A stretch of DNA of 32,486 nt from Altererythrobacter sp. C41 (GTDB taxonomy: Bacteria; Pseudomonadota; Alphaproteobacteria; Sphingomonadales; Sphingomonadaceae). The stretch covers positions 1 to 32,486 of the forward strand of contig NZ_JAEVFE010000014.1 of NCBI RefSeq assembly GCF_016803135.1, read 5' to 3'. Both the position numbers and the translations under genes were made by a program. Under the pieces are notes generated by a model. The model was not told the origin of the DNA and did not search any database. It worked only from the letters and a program-made list of their open reading frames with translations. Of this stretch, positions 1 through 9,398 are shown one piece after another (positions within the stretch are counted from its first letter, which is position 1; the number at the start of each line of letters is the position of its first letter).

Positions 1-126
1 CGCGATCTCGTCGAACGGGTTCATGCTCATCTTCACGTTCGCTAGATCAACACCCGTGCCATCCCCCTTCACCCGAGGCTTCACGTTGTAGTCAATCACC
101 CGCTTCACGGGCACGAGGATCTTCAT
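1..126 (-). CDS. etfB: Electron transfer flavoprotein subunit beta, N-terminal part (cut by window edge)
   Basis: Only the first 42 codons are inside the window. The minus strand from 126 reads [20 protein letters not shown] and continues to [10 protein letters not shown], the characteristic opening of EtfB. EtfB forms a heterodimer with EtfA, carries FAD/AMP, and passes electrons from acyl-CoA and other flavoprotein dehydrogenases to ETF:ubiquinone oxidoreductase. An AGAGGAAGGA purine run lies upstream of the ATG and serves as ribosome binding site. The etfA partner, if adjacent as is usual, would lie beyond base 1. A palindrome at 167-189 sits where an operator would be expected. Family assignment is firm despite the truncation. 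Confidence 0.9.
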   Translation of the reverse strand, partial: MKILVPVKRVIDYNVKPRVKGDGTGVDLANVKMSMNPFDEIA

Positions 127-166
127 GGGGTGGTCCTTCCTCTCGATTGGCGCGGCGTCCGCGTAG

Positions 167-189
167 CTTGCGTTTACGTAAGCGTCAAG
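167..189. promoter_or_regulatory. Palindromic operator candidate (LiuR/MerR-like) upstream of etfB
   Basis: The region 127-331 between etfB (minus) and the DUF6265 gene (plus) has no gene. At 167-189 it holds an imperfect palindrome with TTACGTAA (174-181) at its centre and CTTG/CAAG ends; the arms differ by one inserted base. It lies about 40 bases before the etfB ATG, a normal place for a site over a promoter. The pattern resembles the ACGTnnACGT-type sites I recall for MerR-family LiuR regulators of branched-chain amino acid and acyl-CoA degradation, a regulon that often includes etf genes. The sequence symmetry is seen; the regulator is inferred. Confidence 0.4.
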
Positions 190-331
190 CGCGGGACTCG
201 CCGGCCGCTGATCCAAACTCCGCCTCTCCCTTGCGTTCCGCGTCGGCGGGGTCAACCCCATTCCCGCACGCTTTACCGTGGCGATGCGCGGGCGTAGTCT
301 ACCGCGCGCCGGTTCCCGGGAGGGGCACGCC

Positions 332-865
332 ATGCTTCGATACAGTCTGTTTCCGCTCATAGCTGCGCTGGCTGCTCCGCTGGCAGCGCAGGAGACGCGC
401 GTAGCGCCGGGCGACCACGTTCCGCCGCCCGCCACGATCGAGGAGGCGGCCTGGCTCGTCGGCGACTGGGTCGGCACCGGCATCGAAGGGGCCTCGGCGG
501 CCGAGACCTGGCTACCGCCGATGGGCGGTATCATGGCCGGTCTGTTCGCGCAGGAAAGCCCCGACGGCGGGCTGATGTTCACCGAACATATGTATCTGGT
601 CGAGGAGGAGGGCAGCCTCGCCCTCAAGCTCAAGCACTTCAATCCGGATCTGACGGGCTGGGAGGAAAAGGACGATATGGTCCGCTTCCCGCTGATCTCG
701 ATCGAGCCCTGCGCAGCCTATTTCAGCGCGCTGACCTATCGCTGCGACGGAGAGGGCGGGCTGACCGTCGCCGTTCGGATGAAGAGCGAGGGAGACGAGG
801 TCAGGGAGCTCGTCTTCCGCTATGCGCGCCGCGAACGGGCGGCACGAGCGGAGCCGACGTCCTAG
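332..865 (+). CDS. Secreted DUF6265 family protein
   Basis: Start chosen at the ATG at 332, where a signal peptide begins ([20 protein letters not shown], likely cleaved after AQ) and a GGGAGGGG ribosome binding site precedes it; an in-frame ATG at 278 would add 18 residues of non-signal sequence. The mature part begins with [10 protein letters not shown] and continues with [16 protein letters not shown], the tryptophan- and glycine-rich pattern of DUF6265, a lipocalin-like domain of unknown function found in exported bacterial proteins. About 177 aa. It is convergent with sucC (19-bp gap), so it is not in an operon here. Family assignment is good; biochemical role unknown. Confidence 0.75.
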   Translation: MLRYSLFPLIAALAAPLAAQETRVAPGDHVPPPATIEEAAWLVGDWVGTGIEGASAAETWLPPMGGIMAGLFAQESPDGGLMFTEHMYLVEEEGSLALKLKHFNPDLTGWEEKDDMVRFPLISIEPCAAYFSALTYRCDGEGGLTVAVRMKSEGDEVRELVFRYARRERAARAEPTS

Positions 866-884
866 CGCCGGCTCCGCGCACGGT

Positions 885-2084
<1,200 letters not shown>

Positions 2085-2196
2085 CGTGGTGCGCTTTCCG
2101 CTTGTTGTTCGGGAGGGATCGGAGCTTTGCGTCCGCGCCTAAGCATGGATTCCCGCGCTTGAAAAGTGCCGCGTCCGCTCCCAACGGTGTTGGACG

Positions 2197-2976
2197 ATGA
2201 TAGACCGTTCGCGTCTGGAGAATATCGTCCGCGAGGCCGGGCGGATCGCGCTCGCCGCCTGGCCGGGGGCGGGGCACACTGTCGAAACCTGGGAGAAGGC
2301 GCCCGGCAACCCGGTCTGCGCCGCCGATCTCGCCGTCGACACCTTCCTCAAGCGCGAGCTTGGCCGCCTCCTGCCGGCGGCGGGCTGGCTGTCCGAGGAG
2401 ACCGCCGACGATCCTGCGCGACTCGGCCGGGGCCTGATCTGGCTGGTCGATCCGATCGACGGCACGCGCGATTTCATCCGCGGGCGTACCGGATGGGCCG
2501 TGTCGGTCGCGCTGATCAGTGAACGGCGGCCGCTGATTGGCATGCTTGCCGCCCCGGCGCGGGACGAGGAGTGGATCGGGATTTCCGGCCAGGGTTCGTG
2601 GCGGAACGGCAAGCGACTCCAGGCCTCGAACCGCAAGGAGTTTCCCGGCGCGCGGGTGCCGGCCGACTCGCTGCCCAAAGAGGACCGCGACCTGCAGATG
2701 GTCGCCAAGCCCAACTCGATCGCCCTGCGCGCGGCGATGGTCGCGGCGGACGAGGCGGATCTGCTCGCCACGCTGCGCTGGGGCTTCGAATGGGACATCG
2801 CCGCCGCGGCGCTCATCGCGCGTGAGGCCGGTGCCGCGATCAGCGACGCGTTCGGGCAGCCGCTGAACTACAACAAGCGCGATCCGCGCGCCTTCGGTCT
2901 GCTGATCAGCGCACCGGGCATTCATGCCGCTGCCGTGGACCGGCTGGCGGAACGTGCGGAGAAGCTCGCCCGCTGA
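2197..2976 (+). CDS. Inositol monophosphatase family protein (SuhB/CysQ-like phosphatase)
   Basis: 259 aa, normal for the family. It carries the metal-binding signature in order: SEET near residues 66-69, [12 protein letters not shown] at 82-93, and WDIAAAAL at 199-206. These position the Mg ions that hydrolyse phosphomonoesters such as inositol monophosphate or 3'-phosphoadenosine 5'-phosphate. Sequence alone does not decide between inositol phosphatase and 3'(2'),5'-bisphosphate nucleotidase; the RDFIRG context and overall make-up lean to CysQ-like. A second, different family member starts beyond the right edge (32024-32486). The gene is divergent from sucC and convergent with an OmpA lipoprotein gene. 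A small inverted repeat (CCAAC-GGT-GTTGG, 2181-2193) lies just before the ATG. Confidence 0.85.
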   Translation: MIDRSRLENIVREAGRIALAAWPGAGHTVETWEKAPGNPVCAADLAVDTFLKRELGRLLPAAGWLSEETADDPARLGRGLIWLVDPIDGTRDFIRGRTGWAVSVALISERRPLIGMLAAPARDEEWIGISGQGSWRNGKRLQASNRKEFPGARVPADSLPKEDRDLQMVAKPNSIALRAAMVAADEADLLATLRWGFEWDIAAAALIAREAGAAISDAFGQPLNYNKRDPRAFGLLISAPGIHAAAVDRLAERAEKLAR

Positions 2977-2980
2977 TACG

Positions 2981-3009
2981 AAAAAGGGGCCGATCCGAAT
3001 ACCGGCCCC
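2981..3009 (-). terminator. Rho-independent terminator of the OmpA-type lipoprotein gene
   Basis: Between the two convergent genes lies a perfect 7-bp stem (GGGGCCG at 2986-2992 with CGGCCCC at 3003-3009) and a 10-nt loop. Read on the minus strand the stem is followed at once by five T (2985-2981), the classic arrangement, so it mainly serves the minus-strand gene ending at 3045. On the plus strand the stem is followed only by CTCTTCCC, so termination in that direction would be weaker. Confidence 0.85.
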
Positions 3010-3044
3010 CTCTTCCCGCCCGGTGGGCAGAAGCCGTGCGCGCC

Positions 3045-3734
3045 TTACTGGTTCTGCGCGGCGTTGATCTCGTCCTGGCTGATCGGAATGATCTTGATCT
3101 CGACCCGGCGGTTGAGACGGCGACCTTCCTCGGTCGAGTTGTCGGCGACGGGCATCGTCTCGCCGAAACCCTGCCAGCGGATGCGCGCCGTGTTGACGCC
3201 CTGACTGGTCAGGTAATTGGCGACGGTCTGCGCGCGGCGTTCCGAAAGACCCTGGTTGAACGAATCCGAACCGGTCGAATCGGTATGGCCGTATACGTCG
3301 ATCAGGCTGTTGGGATACTGCTTGAGGCTTGCTGCCACGTCGTTGAGCGTCGAACGGAAAGCCGGCTTCAGCGTGGCGCTGCCGACATCGAAGGTCACGC
3401 CGTCGGGCAGGTTGACGAGGATCGCCTGACCGTTGTCGACTTCGGTGACGTCGACGCCCGAGCCGGCGGTCGATTCGCGCAGTTCCTTGATCTGCTGGTC
3501 CATCTTGTAGCCGACCACGCCGCCGATCGCGCCGCCGCCGACCGCACCGATGATGCGCCCGGTCTTGCCGCCGATCAGCCCGCCGAGCAGCGCGCCTGCG
3601 GCCGCGCCGCCGACTCCGCCGATCGCCGTGCGGGAGATCTTCCGCTCGCCGGTGTTGGGATCGGTCACGCAGGCGGAGACGCTTACCAGCGAAAGTGCGG
3701 CAAAGCTGGCAACGATCATTCTCGACTTCTTCAT
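3045..3734 (-). CDS. OmpA family lipoprotein with glycine-zipper domain (YiaD-like)
   Basis: Start at the ATG at 3734 ([20 protein letters not shown]), preceded by GAGGGGA; a longer reading frame from 3803 lacks a signal peptide at its end. The signal ends in a lipobox (VSAC), so the protein should be lipid-anchored. Next comes a glycine-zipper stretch ([19 protein letters not shown] and [10 protein letters not shown], roughly mature residues 35-75), then a C-terminal OmpA-like peptidoglycan-binding domain with [20 protein letters not shown] and RRLNRRVEI, the conserved D and R that hold diaminopimelate. About 229 aa, matching YiaD-type proteins. It tethers the outer membrane to peptidoglycan by family knowledge. 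Monocistronic; terminator at 2981-3009. Confidence 0.9.
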   Translation of the reverse strand: MKKSRMIVASFAALSLVSVSACVTDPNTGERKISRTAIGGVGGAAAGALLGGLIGGKTGRIIGAVGGGAIGGVVGYKMDQQIKELRESTAGSGVDVTEVDNGQAILVNLPDGVTFDVGSATLKPAFRSTLNDVAASLKQYPNSLIDVYGHTDSTGSDSFNQGLSERRAQTVANYLTSQGVNTARIRWQGFGETMPVADNSTEEGRRLNRRVEIKIIPISQDEINAAQNQ

Positions 3735-3902
3735 GGGATTTTCCCCTCTTGCTGCAAACTCGGCTTGCCCCATGTGGAGGGGCGGCGCGCCCACCTGCGC
3801 CATATCACGCTAAAACACCATAACGGCTCACCCGTTCCCCGCCGAGTGGCAATCGATATGCGACAGGCTGGCGCGGGCACGCAATTGTGCTAGCGGAGGG
3901 GT

Positions 3903-5195
3903 GTGACACCCTTCCCCTGGCCCGACCTATTGATCATCGCGGGATTGATCGTGCTCAACGGCGTGTTCGCCATGTCGGAGCTCGCGATCGTCTCGGCCAA
4001 GCCCGCGCGGCTTCAGGGCGCCGCCGACAAGGGCAGTCGCGCTGCGCAGACCGCGCTCGCGCTGGCGGCCGATCCGGGCAAGTTCCTCTCGACGGTGCAG
4101 ATCGGGATCACCTTGGTCGGCATCATCGCCGGTGCCTATTCGGGCGCCAGCTTGGGCGGGCCCGTGGGCGAGCGGCTCGAAGCGCTGGGGCTGTCCGCCC
4201 GGTACGCGGACGAGGCCGGCTTCGCGGTGGTGATCGCGCTGACGACGTATGCCAGCCTGGTCGTCGGCGAACTCGTGCCCAAGCAGGTCGCGCTGCGCGC
4301 CGCGGTGCCGATCGCGCTCACCATGGCCCGCCCGATGGCGATGCTCGCGCGGATCGCGGCGCCGCTGGTGTGGTTGCTCGACACGTCTTCGGGTTTGCTC
4401 ATCCGGCTTCTCGGGGTCAGGCCCGGCGGGCAGTCGAACGTGACGGCCGAGGAACTGCACATGATCTTCGCCGAAGCGACCCGCTCGGGTGTGCTGGAGG
4501 CAGAACAGCACCAGATCCTCGCCGGTGTGGTCCGCCTCGGGGACCGCCCGGTCCGCGAGGTGATGACCCCGCGCACCGATCTCGACTGGGTCGATGCCGA
4601 CGCGAACGAGTCGGAGCTTCGCGCAGCGATCGAGGCCAGCCCGCATTCGCTGCTGCCGGTCGCCGAAGGCTCGCCCGACCGCGTGATCGGCGTGGTCAAG
4701 GTGCGGGAGGTACTCGCACGGCTCGTGGCGGGCGAGGCGATCTCGCTACGTGCGATCATGCGGCAGGCCGAAGTCGTGCCCGACCAGCTCGACGCGATGG
4801 ATGCGCTGCGCGTGCTCCAGCAGTCCGAGGTCGCGATGGCCATGGTGCACGACGAATACGGTCATCTCGACGGGATCGTCACGCCGGCCGACCTGCTGAC
4901 CGCCATTGCCGGCCACTTCGCGAGCGACCGCGACGATGGCGACCGCCCGGTCATGATCGAGCGGGCGGACGGTTCGCTGCTCGTCTCGGGCGCGCTGTCG
5001 GCCGACGATCTCGCCGACCGGCTGCGTATCGAATACGGCGAAGACCGCGAGTTCGCGACGGTCGCCGGCTACGTCCTCTCGGTGCTCAAGAACCTGCCGC
5101 GGGAAGGGGAAAGCTTCACCGACCAGGGCTGGCGCTTCGAGGTCGTCGACATGGACGGCCGCAAGATCGACAAGCTGCTGGTGAGCAAGGAGTAG
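3903..5195 (+). CDS. Hemolysin/TlyC family membrane protein (CNNM-CBS-CorC_HlyC)
   Basis: 430 aa, start at GTG 3903 with AGCGGAGGGG just upstream. Domain order is standard: an N-terminal CNNM/DUF21 membrane domain (residues 1 to about 195; opening LLIIAGLIVLNGVFAMSELA, then LTTYASLVVGELVPKQVALR), a CBS pair (about 215-335; EVMTPRTDLDWVDAD and HDEYGHLDGIVTPADLL), and a C-terminal CorC_HlyC domain (about 345-425; DREFATVAGYVL). Family members are linked to Mg/Co efflux; the hemolysin name is historical. The CBS pair usually binds adenine nucleotides as a sensor. It stands alone between the divergent lipoprotein gene and the palindromic element at 5211. Confidence 0.9.
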   Translation: MTPFPWPDLLIIAGLIVLNGVFAMSELAIVSAKPARLQGAADKGSRAAQTALALAADPGKFLSTVQIGITLVGIIAGAYSGASLGGPVGERLEALGLSARYADEAGFAVVIALTTYASLVVGELVPKQVALRAAVPIALTMARPMAMLARIAAPLVWLLDTSSGLLIRLLGVRPGGQSNVTAEELHMIFAEATRSGVLEAEQHQILAGVVRLGDRPVREVMTPRTDLDWVDADANESELRAAIEASPHSLLPVAEGSPDRVIGVVKVREVLARLVAGEAISLRAIMRQAEVVPDQLDAMDALRVLQQSEVAMAMVHDEYGHLDGIVTPADLLTAIAGHFASDRDDGDRPVMIERADGSLLVSGALSADDLADRLRIEYGEDREFATVAGYVLSVLKNLPREGESFTDQGWRFEVVDMDGRKIDKLLVSKE

Positions 5196-5210
5196 GGAGT
5201 CTTTGTTTCC

Positions 5211-5416
5211 GCACACGCATCCGCGTGTGCGATATCCTCGCGCCTGACGGCGCTGCGGGCGCGCGGTCGCGCGTGCGGTCGGCTGGCGCCGACCGAACCT
5301 TTCTCAGCCATGGCTGTCAGGAGGAATCCCGGTCCGCGACCAGCGAACCGCAAGACCGAGGGGCCGTCCGCAGCGACCGAAGGGAGCGAGGATACCGCAC
5401 GCGCGGATGCGCGTGC
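5211..5416. repeat. 206-bp imperfect palindromic element with a hairpin at each end
   Basis: The gap between the CNNM gene and the DUF3035 terminator is a structured non-coding element. The left end is GCACACGC-ATCC-GCGTGTGC (5211-5230) and the right end GCACGCGC-GGAT-GCGCGTGC (5397-5416), both perfect 8-bp hairpins. The outer 31 bases of one arm match the reverse complement of the other at 28 positions, and two differences swap an A-T pair for G-C in the same stem position. Similarity continues inward (CCTCGC, CGCTGCGG, TGCGGT, CGCTGG blocks) to a centre near AGCCATGGCT (5306-5315). Inner hairpins lie at 5276-5295 (8 bp) and 5331-5341. No transposase is present. It may be a MITE- or REP-like dispersed repeat; copy number cannot be judged here. 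Confidence 0.7.
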
Positions 5417-5417
5417 T

Positions 5418-5451
5418 GCAAAACAATAAAACTATTATCCCTGCGGGATAA
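5418..5451 (-). terminator. Rho-independent terminator that includes the DUF3035 stop codon
   Basis: Read on the minus strand, TTATCCC (5451-5445), a 3-nt loop GCA, and GGGATAA (5441-5435) form a perfect 7-bp stem. It is followed by TAGTTTTATTGTTTT (5434-5420). The last three bases of the stem are the TAA stop codon of the lipoprotein gene, so this ends the long minus-strand gene run from 15596. Stem and T-rich tail are directly visible. Confidence 0.85.
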
Positions 5452-5866
5452 CAGCCTGCGCGAACTGCCCGTCGCCTTCCGGGGCGGCGACGATGTCGCG
5501 GGTGACGCTGCCCTTGGCGACCGTGTTGGTCTCCGGATCGCCGACCTCGGTGCGGATGCTCGGCTCCGCCGTCCCGGCGCGGTCGAGCATGCTGGTTTCG
5601 ACCGCGCTGCGCGGGGCGGGGCCGCCGAACAGGGCCTCGAGCGCCTGCTCGCCAGCGGTCTCCTCCGCCGGGCGCGGTGCCCCCGGAGCGGGCGGAACGA
5701 GGCTGAAGTCGGGCGGAACGACCAGCGGGGCCTGCCGCTGCACGGCGAACTCGTCGGGCCGTTCGCGGCCGCCGATGCCGCCGGTGCTGCCGCAGGCCGC
5801 AAGCATCGCGCTCGCACCGGCGAGAAGGACGAGGGTGGCCGATTTACGCCCAAGGGATGAAGTCAT
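5435..5866 (-). CDS. DUF3035 domain lipoprotein
   Basis: Start at ATG 5866, one base after the lspA stop (TGA-A-ATG), giving 143 aa. The N-terminus SSLGRKSATLVLLAGASAM ends in a lipobox (LAAC at about residue 25), so it is a predicted lipoprotein. The body has the DUF3035 signature: PLVVPPDFSLVPPAPGAPRP, then a proline/alanine-rich low-complexity region. Function unknown; in my recollection DUF3035 genes follow lspA in many Alphaproteobacteria. Being translationally linked to the lipoprotein signal peptidase that would process it is noteworthy. The TAA stop lies inside the terminator stem. A longer start at 5944 would overlap lspA and lacks a signal sequence. Confidence 0.85.
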   Translation of the reverse strand: MTSSLGRKSATLVLLAGASAMLAACGSTGGIGGRERPDEFAVQRQAPLVVPPDFSLVPPAPGAPRPAEETAGEQALEALFGGPAPRSAVETSMLDRAGTAEPSIRTEVGDPETNTVAKGSVTRDIVAAPEGDGQFAQAVIPQG

Positions 5867-5867
5867 T

Positions 5868-6398
5868 TCAGCTCTCCGCGGCGCCGGGCGCCGACTTGTG
5901 TTCGGGTGTTGCCTCCTTGTCGCGCACGAAGAAGGCACGGGCAAGGATTATCAGGACGCCGATGGTGATCGCGGCATCGGCGATGTTGAAGATCAGGAAC
6001 GGGCGGAACTCGCCGAAATGCAGGTCCGCGTAGTCGATCACGTAGCCGAGCTCGTAGCGGTCCTTGATGTTCCCCAGCGCTCCGCCGAGGATCAGCGAGA
6101 GGCCGACGATCTCGCCCAAGGCCTTCTCGCGCAGCATCCACACGGTCACGACCAGCGCGATCAGGCTGGTGACGCCGACGAGAATCCAGCGCATTTCCAT
6201 CGAGTCGGCCTGGAACATGCCGAGCGAGACGCCGAAGTTGTAGGTCAGCCGGAAATCGAAGAACGGCAGCAACTCGACCACATCGCCGCGCTTCATCGCC
6301 AGCGTGTCGGTGACGTAGCGCTTCATCGCCTGGTCGACGAGGAACAGCACGATCGCCGCCGCGAAGCCGATCAGGCGGTATTTCGCAAGCTTGCTCAT
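5868..6398 (-). CDS. lspA: Lipoprotein signal peptidase (signal peptidase II)
   Basis: 176 aa with four hydrophobic segments (about residues 8-24, 68-88, 97-110 and 135-157), the LspA topology. It cleaves prolipoproteins before the lipidated cysteine in the inner membrane. Conserved blocks visible: VDQAMKRYV (21-29), LTYNFGVSLGMF (51-62), GGALGNIKDR (105-114), GYVIDYADLHFG (118-129) and FNIADAAITIG (138-148). D122 and D141 correspond to the catalytic aspartate pair. The ATG overlaps the ileS stop as ATGA, the usual ileS-lspA coupling. It supplies the maturation step for the lipoproteins encoded at 3045, 5435 and 31441. Confidence 0.97.
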   Translation of the reverse strand: MSKLAKYRLIGFAAAIVLFLVDQAMKRYVTDTLAMKRGDVVELLPFFDFRLTYNFGVSLGMFQADSMEMRWILVGVTSLIALVVTVWMLREKALGEIVGLSLILGGALGNIKDRYELGYVIDYADLHFGEFRPFLIFNIADAAITIGVLIILARAFFVRDKEATPEHKSAPGAAES

Positions 6399-9349
6399 GC
6401 GGCGGCATCCAGTTCGGCGACGGCTTCGTCGCACCGCTTGCACAGCGCGCCGTCCTCCGTCACTTCGGGCAGGAGGCGCCAGCAGCGGCCGCACTTGTGG
6501 TCGGTGGTGCGCGTCACGGTCACGGCCTCGCCCTGCCCGCGCACGACTGACGCGGTGATGAACAGCTCGGCCAGATCGGCATCGGTGAAGCCTTCGGGCA
6601 CCGCATCGGCGGGCACGGTCACCTGGGCCTCGAGCCCTGAGCGCACGACCTTCTCGCGCCGCAGCGGCTCGATCGCTTCCATCACCCGCTCGCGCAACTC
6701 GCGCAGACCTTCGAAGCGCGCGGCGAGTTCGCGGTTCACCCATTCGCCCGGCAGCGGATGCAGTTCCTGCAGGTGGACGCTGCCGCGCTCGGGGAAGCGC
6801 GTGGTCCAGGCTTCCTCGGCGGTGAAGACGAGCACCGGCGCGGCATAGCGCACGAGGGCGTGGAACAGGATGTCCAGCGTGGAACGATAGGCGCGGCGGC
6901 GCGGGTCGTTCGCATCGTCGCAATAAAGGCTGTCCTTGCGGATATCGAAGAAGAAGGCCGAGAGGCCCTCGTTCGCGAAGTCCACCAGCGCGCGGGTGTA
7001 TTCGTTGAAGTCGAAATCCGCGATCGCCTGGCGCAGCGTGGTATCGAGCGCGTGGAGCCGATCGAGCACGTAGCGCTCGAGCTCGGGCATCTCCGCCGGC
7101 GCAATCCCTTCCGCCTCGTAATCGAACCCGTCGAGCGCGCCGAGCATGTAGCGGAAGGTGTTGCGCAGCTTGCGGTACTGGTCGGCGACCCCCTTCAGGA
7201 TCTCGTCGCCGATCCGGTGGTCCTCGGTATAGTCGACCGACAGCGCCCAGAGGCGGATGATGTCGGCGCCGTACTGGTCCATCACCTTGATCGGATCGAC
7301 CGTATTGCCGAGCGACTTGGACATCTTCTTGCCGTCGCTCGCCATGGTGAACCCGTGGGTGAGGACCGCCTGGTAGGGCGCGCGGCCGCGGGTGGCGCAG
7401 CTTTCGAGCAGCGAGGACTGGAACCAGCCGCGATGCTGGTCGGAGCCTTCGAGGTAGAGGTCGGCGGGCGGGCCCTTGTAACCCGGCGGCCGGGTCAGGT
7501 CCGGCCAGCGCCCGCTTTCGAGCACGAAGGCGTGGGTGGAGCCCGAATCGAACCACACGTCGAGGATGTCCGCCACCCGCTCGTAATCGGCGGCGTCGTA
7601 TTTGTCGCCGAGCAGCGTTTGGGCGTTCGCATCGGACCAGGCGTCGACCCCCTGCTCGTGCACCGCGGCAATGATGCGTGCGTTCACCGCCGGATCGACG
7701 AGATATTCGCCGCTCTTGCGGTCGACGAACAGCGTGATCGGCACGCCCCAGGCGCGCTGCCGGCTGAGCACCCAGTCGGGCCGGCCCGCGACCATGCTCC
7801 CGATGCGGTTGCGGCCCTTCTCCGGCACGAAGCGCGTCACCTCGATCGCTTCCATCGCCGCCTGCCGCAGCGTCGGCGCGTCGCACAGGCCTTCCTCTGC
7901 GGGATTGAGCGCACCGCCTTCGCCTTCCCAACGCCGTTCGTAGACGTCCTTGGGCGAGATATGCGTCAGCACCTTGTCCATCGGCACGAACCACTGCGGC
8001 GTGCAGCGATAGATGACCTTGGCCTTGGAACGCCATGAGTGCGGATAGGAATGGGTGTAGTCGGCGCTTGCCGAAAGCAGCGCGCCCGCCGCGCGCAAGT
8101 CGGAGCAGATCGGCCCGTCGGGCGCGTTGAACTTCGGGTTGATGACCGACATGCGCCGCTCGTCGTCGCCGCCGAGCCAGGCCCAGTCGTCGCGATAGCG
8201 CCCGTCGGCCTCGACCACGAACTTCGGATTGAGACCGTGCGCCTTGCATAGCTCGAAGTCGTCCTCGCCGTGGTCCGGCGCCATATGGACAAGCCCGGTG
8301 CCGCTGTCGGTGGTGACGAAGTCGCCCGGCAGGAACGGGCGGGGCTCGGCGTAGAACCCGCCGAGGTGGTGCATCGGGTGGCGGGCTTTGATGCCCTCGA
8401 ACCCCTGACTACCTTGGTAGAAGCCCGGCGCCCTCACAGCACTTTTGGGTAGAGAAAGGCGAGCAAGGAAGGCTTCTTCCAAGTCCATCGCGATCAGGAA
8501 TCGCTTGCCGCGAAGGTGTGCCAGCTCAGGCCGATCAGCGATTTCGCCGTCAACCACTTCCAGCAGTCGGTACGACATTTCGGGCCCATACGCGATCGCC
8601 TGGTTGATCGGGATGGTCCAGGGGGTCGTGGTCCAGACCACGGCATAAGCGCCGACGAATTCCTCAAAAAACGGGCTCTCGACGATCTCGAACGCCACGT
8701 CGATCTGGGTCGAGGTGATATCCTCGTATTCGACCTCCGCCTCGGCCAGGGCGGTCTTCTCCACCGGGCTCCACATGACCGGCTTGGCGCCGCGGTAGAG
8801 GTTGCCCGCTTCGGCGAACTTGAGCAGCTCGGACACGATCGTCGCTTCGGCTGCGAAGTCCATCGTCAGGTAGGGATTGTCCCAGTCGCCGTTCACGCCG
8901 AGGCGCTTCAACTGATCGCGCTGCACGTCGACCCAGTGCTGGGCGTAGGCGCGGCATTCGGCGCGGAATTCGGCCGGGGGCACCTCGTCCTTGTTGAGCT
9001 TCTTCTTGCGGTACTGCTCCTCGACCTTCCACTCGATCGGCAGACCGTGGCAGTCCCAGCCGGGCACGTAGGGGGCGTTCTTGCCGAGCAAGCTCTGCGT
9101 GCGCACGACCATGTCCTTGAGCACATGGTTCAGCGCGTGCCCGATGTGCATATCGCCATTGGCGTAAGGGGGACCGTCGTGGAGCACGAATTTCTCACGG
9201 TCCTTCCGCGCCTCGCGAAGCTGGCGGTAGAGGCCCTCGGCTTCCCAGCGCGCGAGAATGCCCGGCTCCTTCTGCGGCAGGCCGGCCTTCATCGGGAAGT
9301 CGGTCTTGGGCAGGAAGACCGTGTCCTTGTAGTCGCGCTGTTCTGTCAT
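6395..9349 (-). CDS. ileS: Isoleucine-tRNA ligase
   Basis: 984 aa, normal for bacterial IleRS with a C-terminal zinc domain. It charges tRNA-Ile and edits valine. Visible class I signatures: HIGH motif as DMHIGHALNH (residues 66-75), KMSKS at 675-679 (GKKMSKSLGN), tRNA-synthetase sequence GWDCHGLPIEWK, and the editing-domain VVWTTTPWTIPINQA. The C-terminal end has a zinc-binding CGRCWR...CKRC pattern. It starts at ATG 9349, 49 bp after the glycerophosphodiesterase stop, and its stop overlaps the lspA start by four bases. Identification is secure. Confidence 0.98.
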   Translation of the reverse strand: MTEQRDYKDTVFLPKTDFPMKAGLPQKEPGILARWEAEGLYRQLREARKDREKFVLHDGPPYANGDMHIGHALNHVLKDMVVRTQSLLGKNAPYVPGWDCHGLPIEWKVEEQYRKKKLNKDEVPPAEFRAECRAYAQHWVDVQRDQLKRLGVNGDWDNPYLTMDFAAEATIVSELLKFAEAGNLYRGAKPVMWSPVEKTALAEAEVEYEDITSTQIDVAFEIVESPFFEEFVGAYAVVWTTTPWTIPINQAIAYGPEMSYRLLEVVDGEIADRPELAHLRGKRFLIAMDLEEAFLARLSLPKSAVRAPGFYQGSQGFEGIKARHPMHHLGGFYAEPRPFLPGDFVTTDSGTGLVHMAPDHGEDDFELCKAHGLNPKFVVEADGRYRDDWAWLGGDDERRMSVINPKFNAPDGPICSDLRAAGALLSASADYTHSYPHSWRSKAKVIYRCTPQWFVPMDKVLTHISPKDVYERRWEGEGGALNPAEEGLCDAPTLRQAAMEAIEVTRFVPEKGRNRIGSMVAGRPDWVLSRQRAWGVPITLFVDRKSGEYLVDPAVNARIIAAVHEQGVDAWSDANAQTLLGDKYDAADYERVADILDVWFDSGSTHAFVLESGRWPDLTRPPGYKGPPADLYLEGSDQHRGWFQSSLLESCATRGRAPYQAVLTHGFTMASDGKKMSKSLGNTVDPIKVMDQYGADIIRLWALSVDYTEDHRIGDEILKGVADQYRKLRNTFRYMLGALDGFDYEAEGIAPAEMPELERYVLDRLHALDTTLRQAIADFDFNEYTRALVDFANEGLSAFFFDIRKDSLYCDDANDPRRRAYRSTLDILFHALVRYAAPVLVFTAEEAWTTRFPERGSVHLQELHPLPGEWVNRELAARFEGLRELRERVMEAIEPLRREKVVRSGLEAQVTVPADAVPEGFTDADLAELFITASVVRGQGEAVTVTRTTDHKCGRCWRLLPEVTEDGALCKRCDEAVAELDAAA

Positions 9350-9398
9350 GGCGGATGGCCGTTAGGGCAATTGCAGCGCGCGATAAAGCCGGTTCGCG

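Noticed and set aside
5069-5353. Minus-strand frame of 94 codons in the palindromic element
   Set aside because: Begins in the palindrome and runs antisense through the CNNM gene end; Arg-rich with no family match that I recognise.
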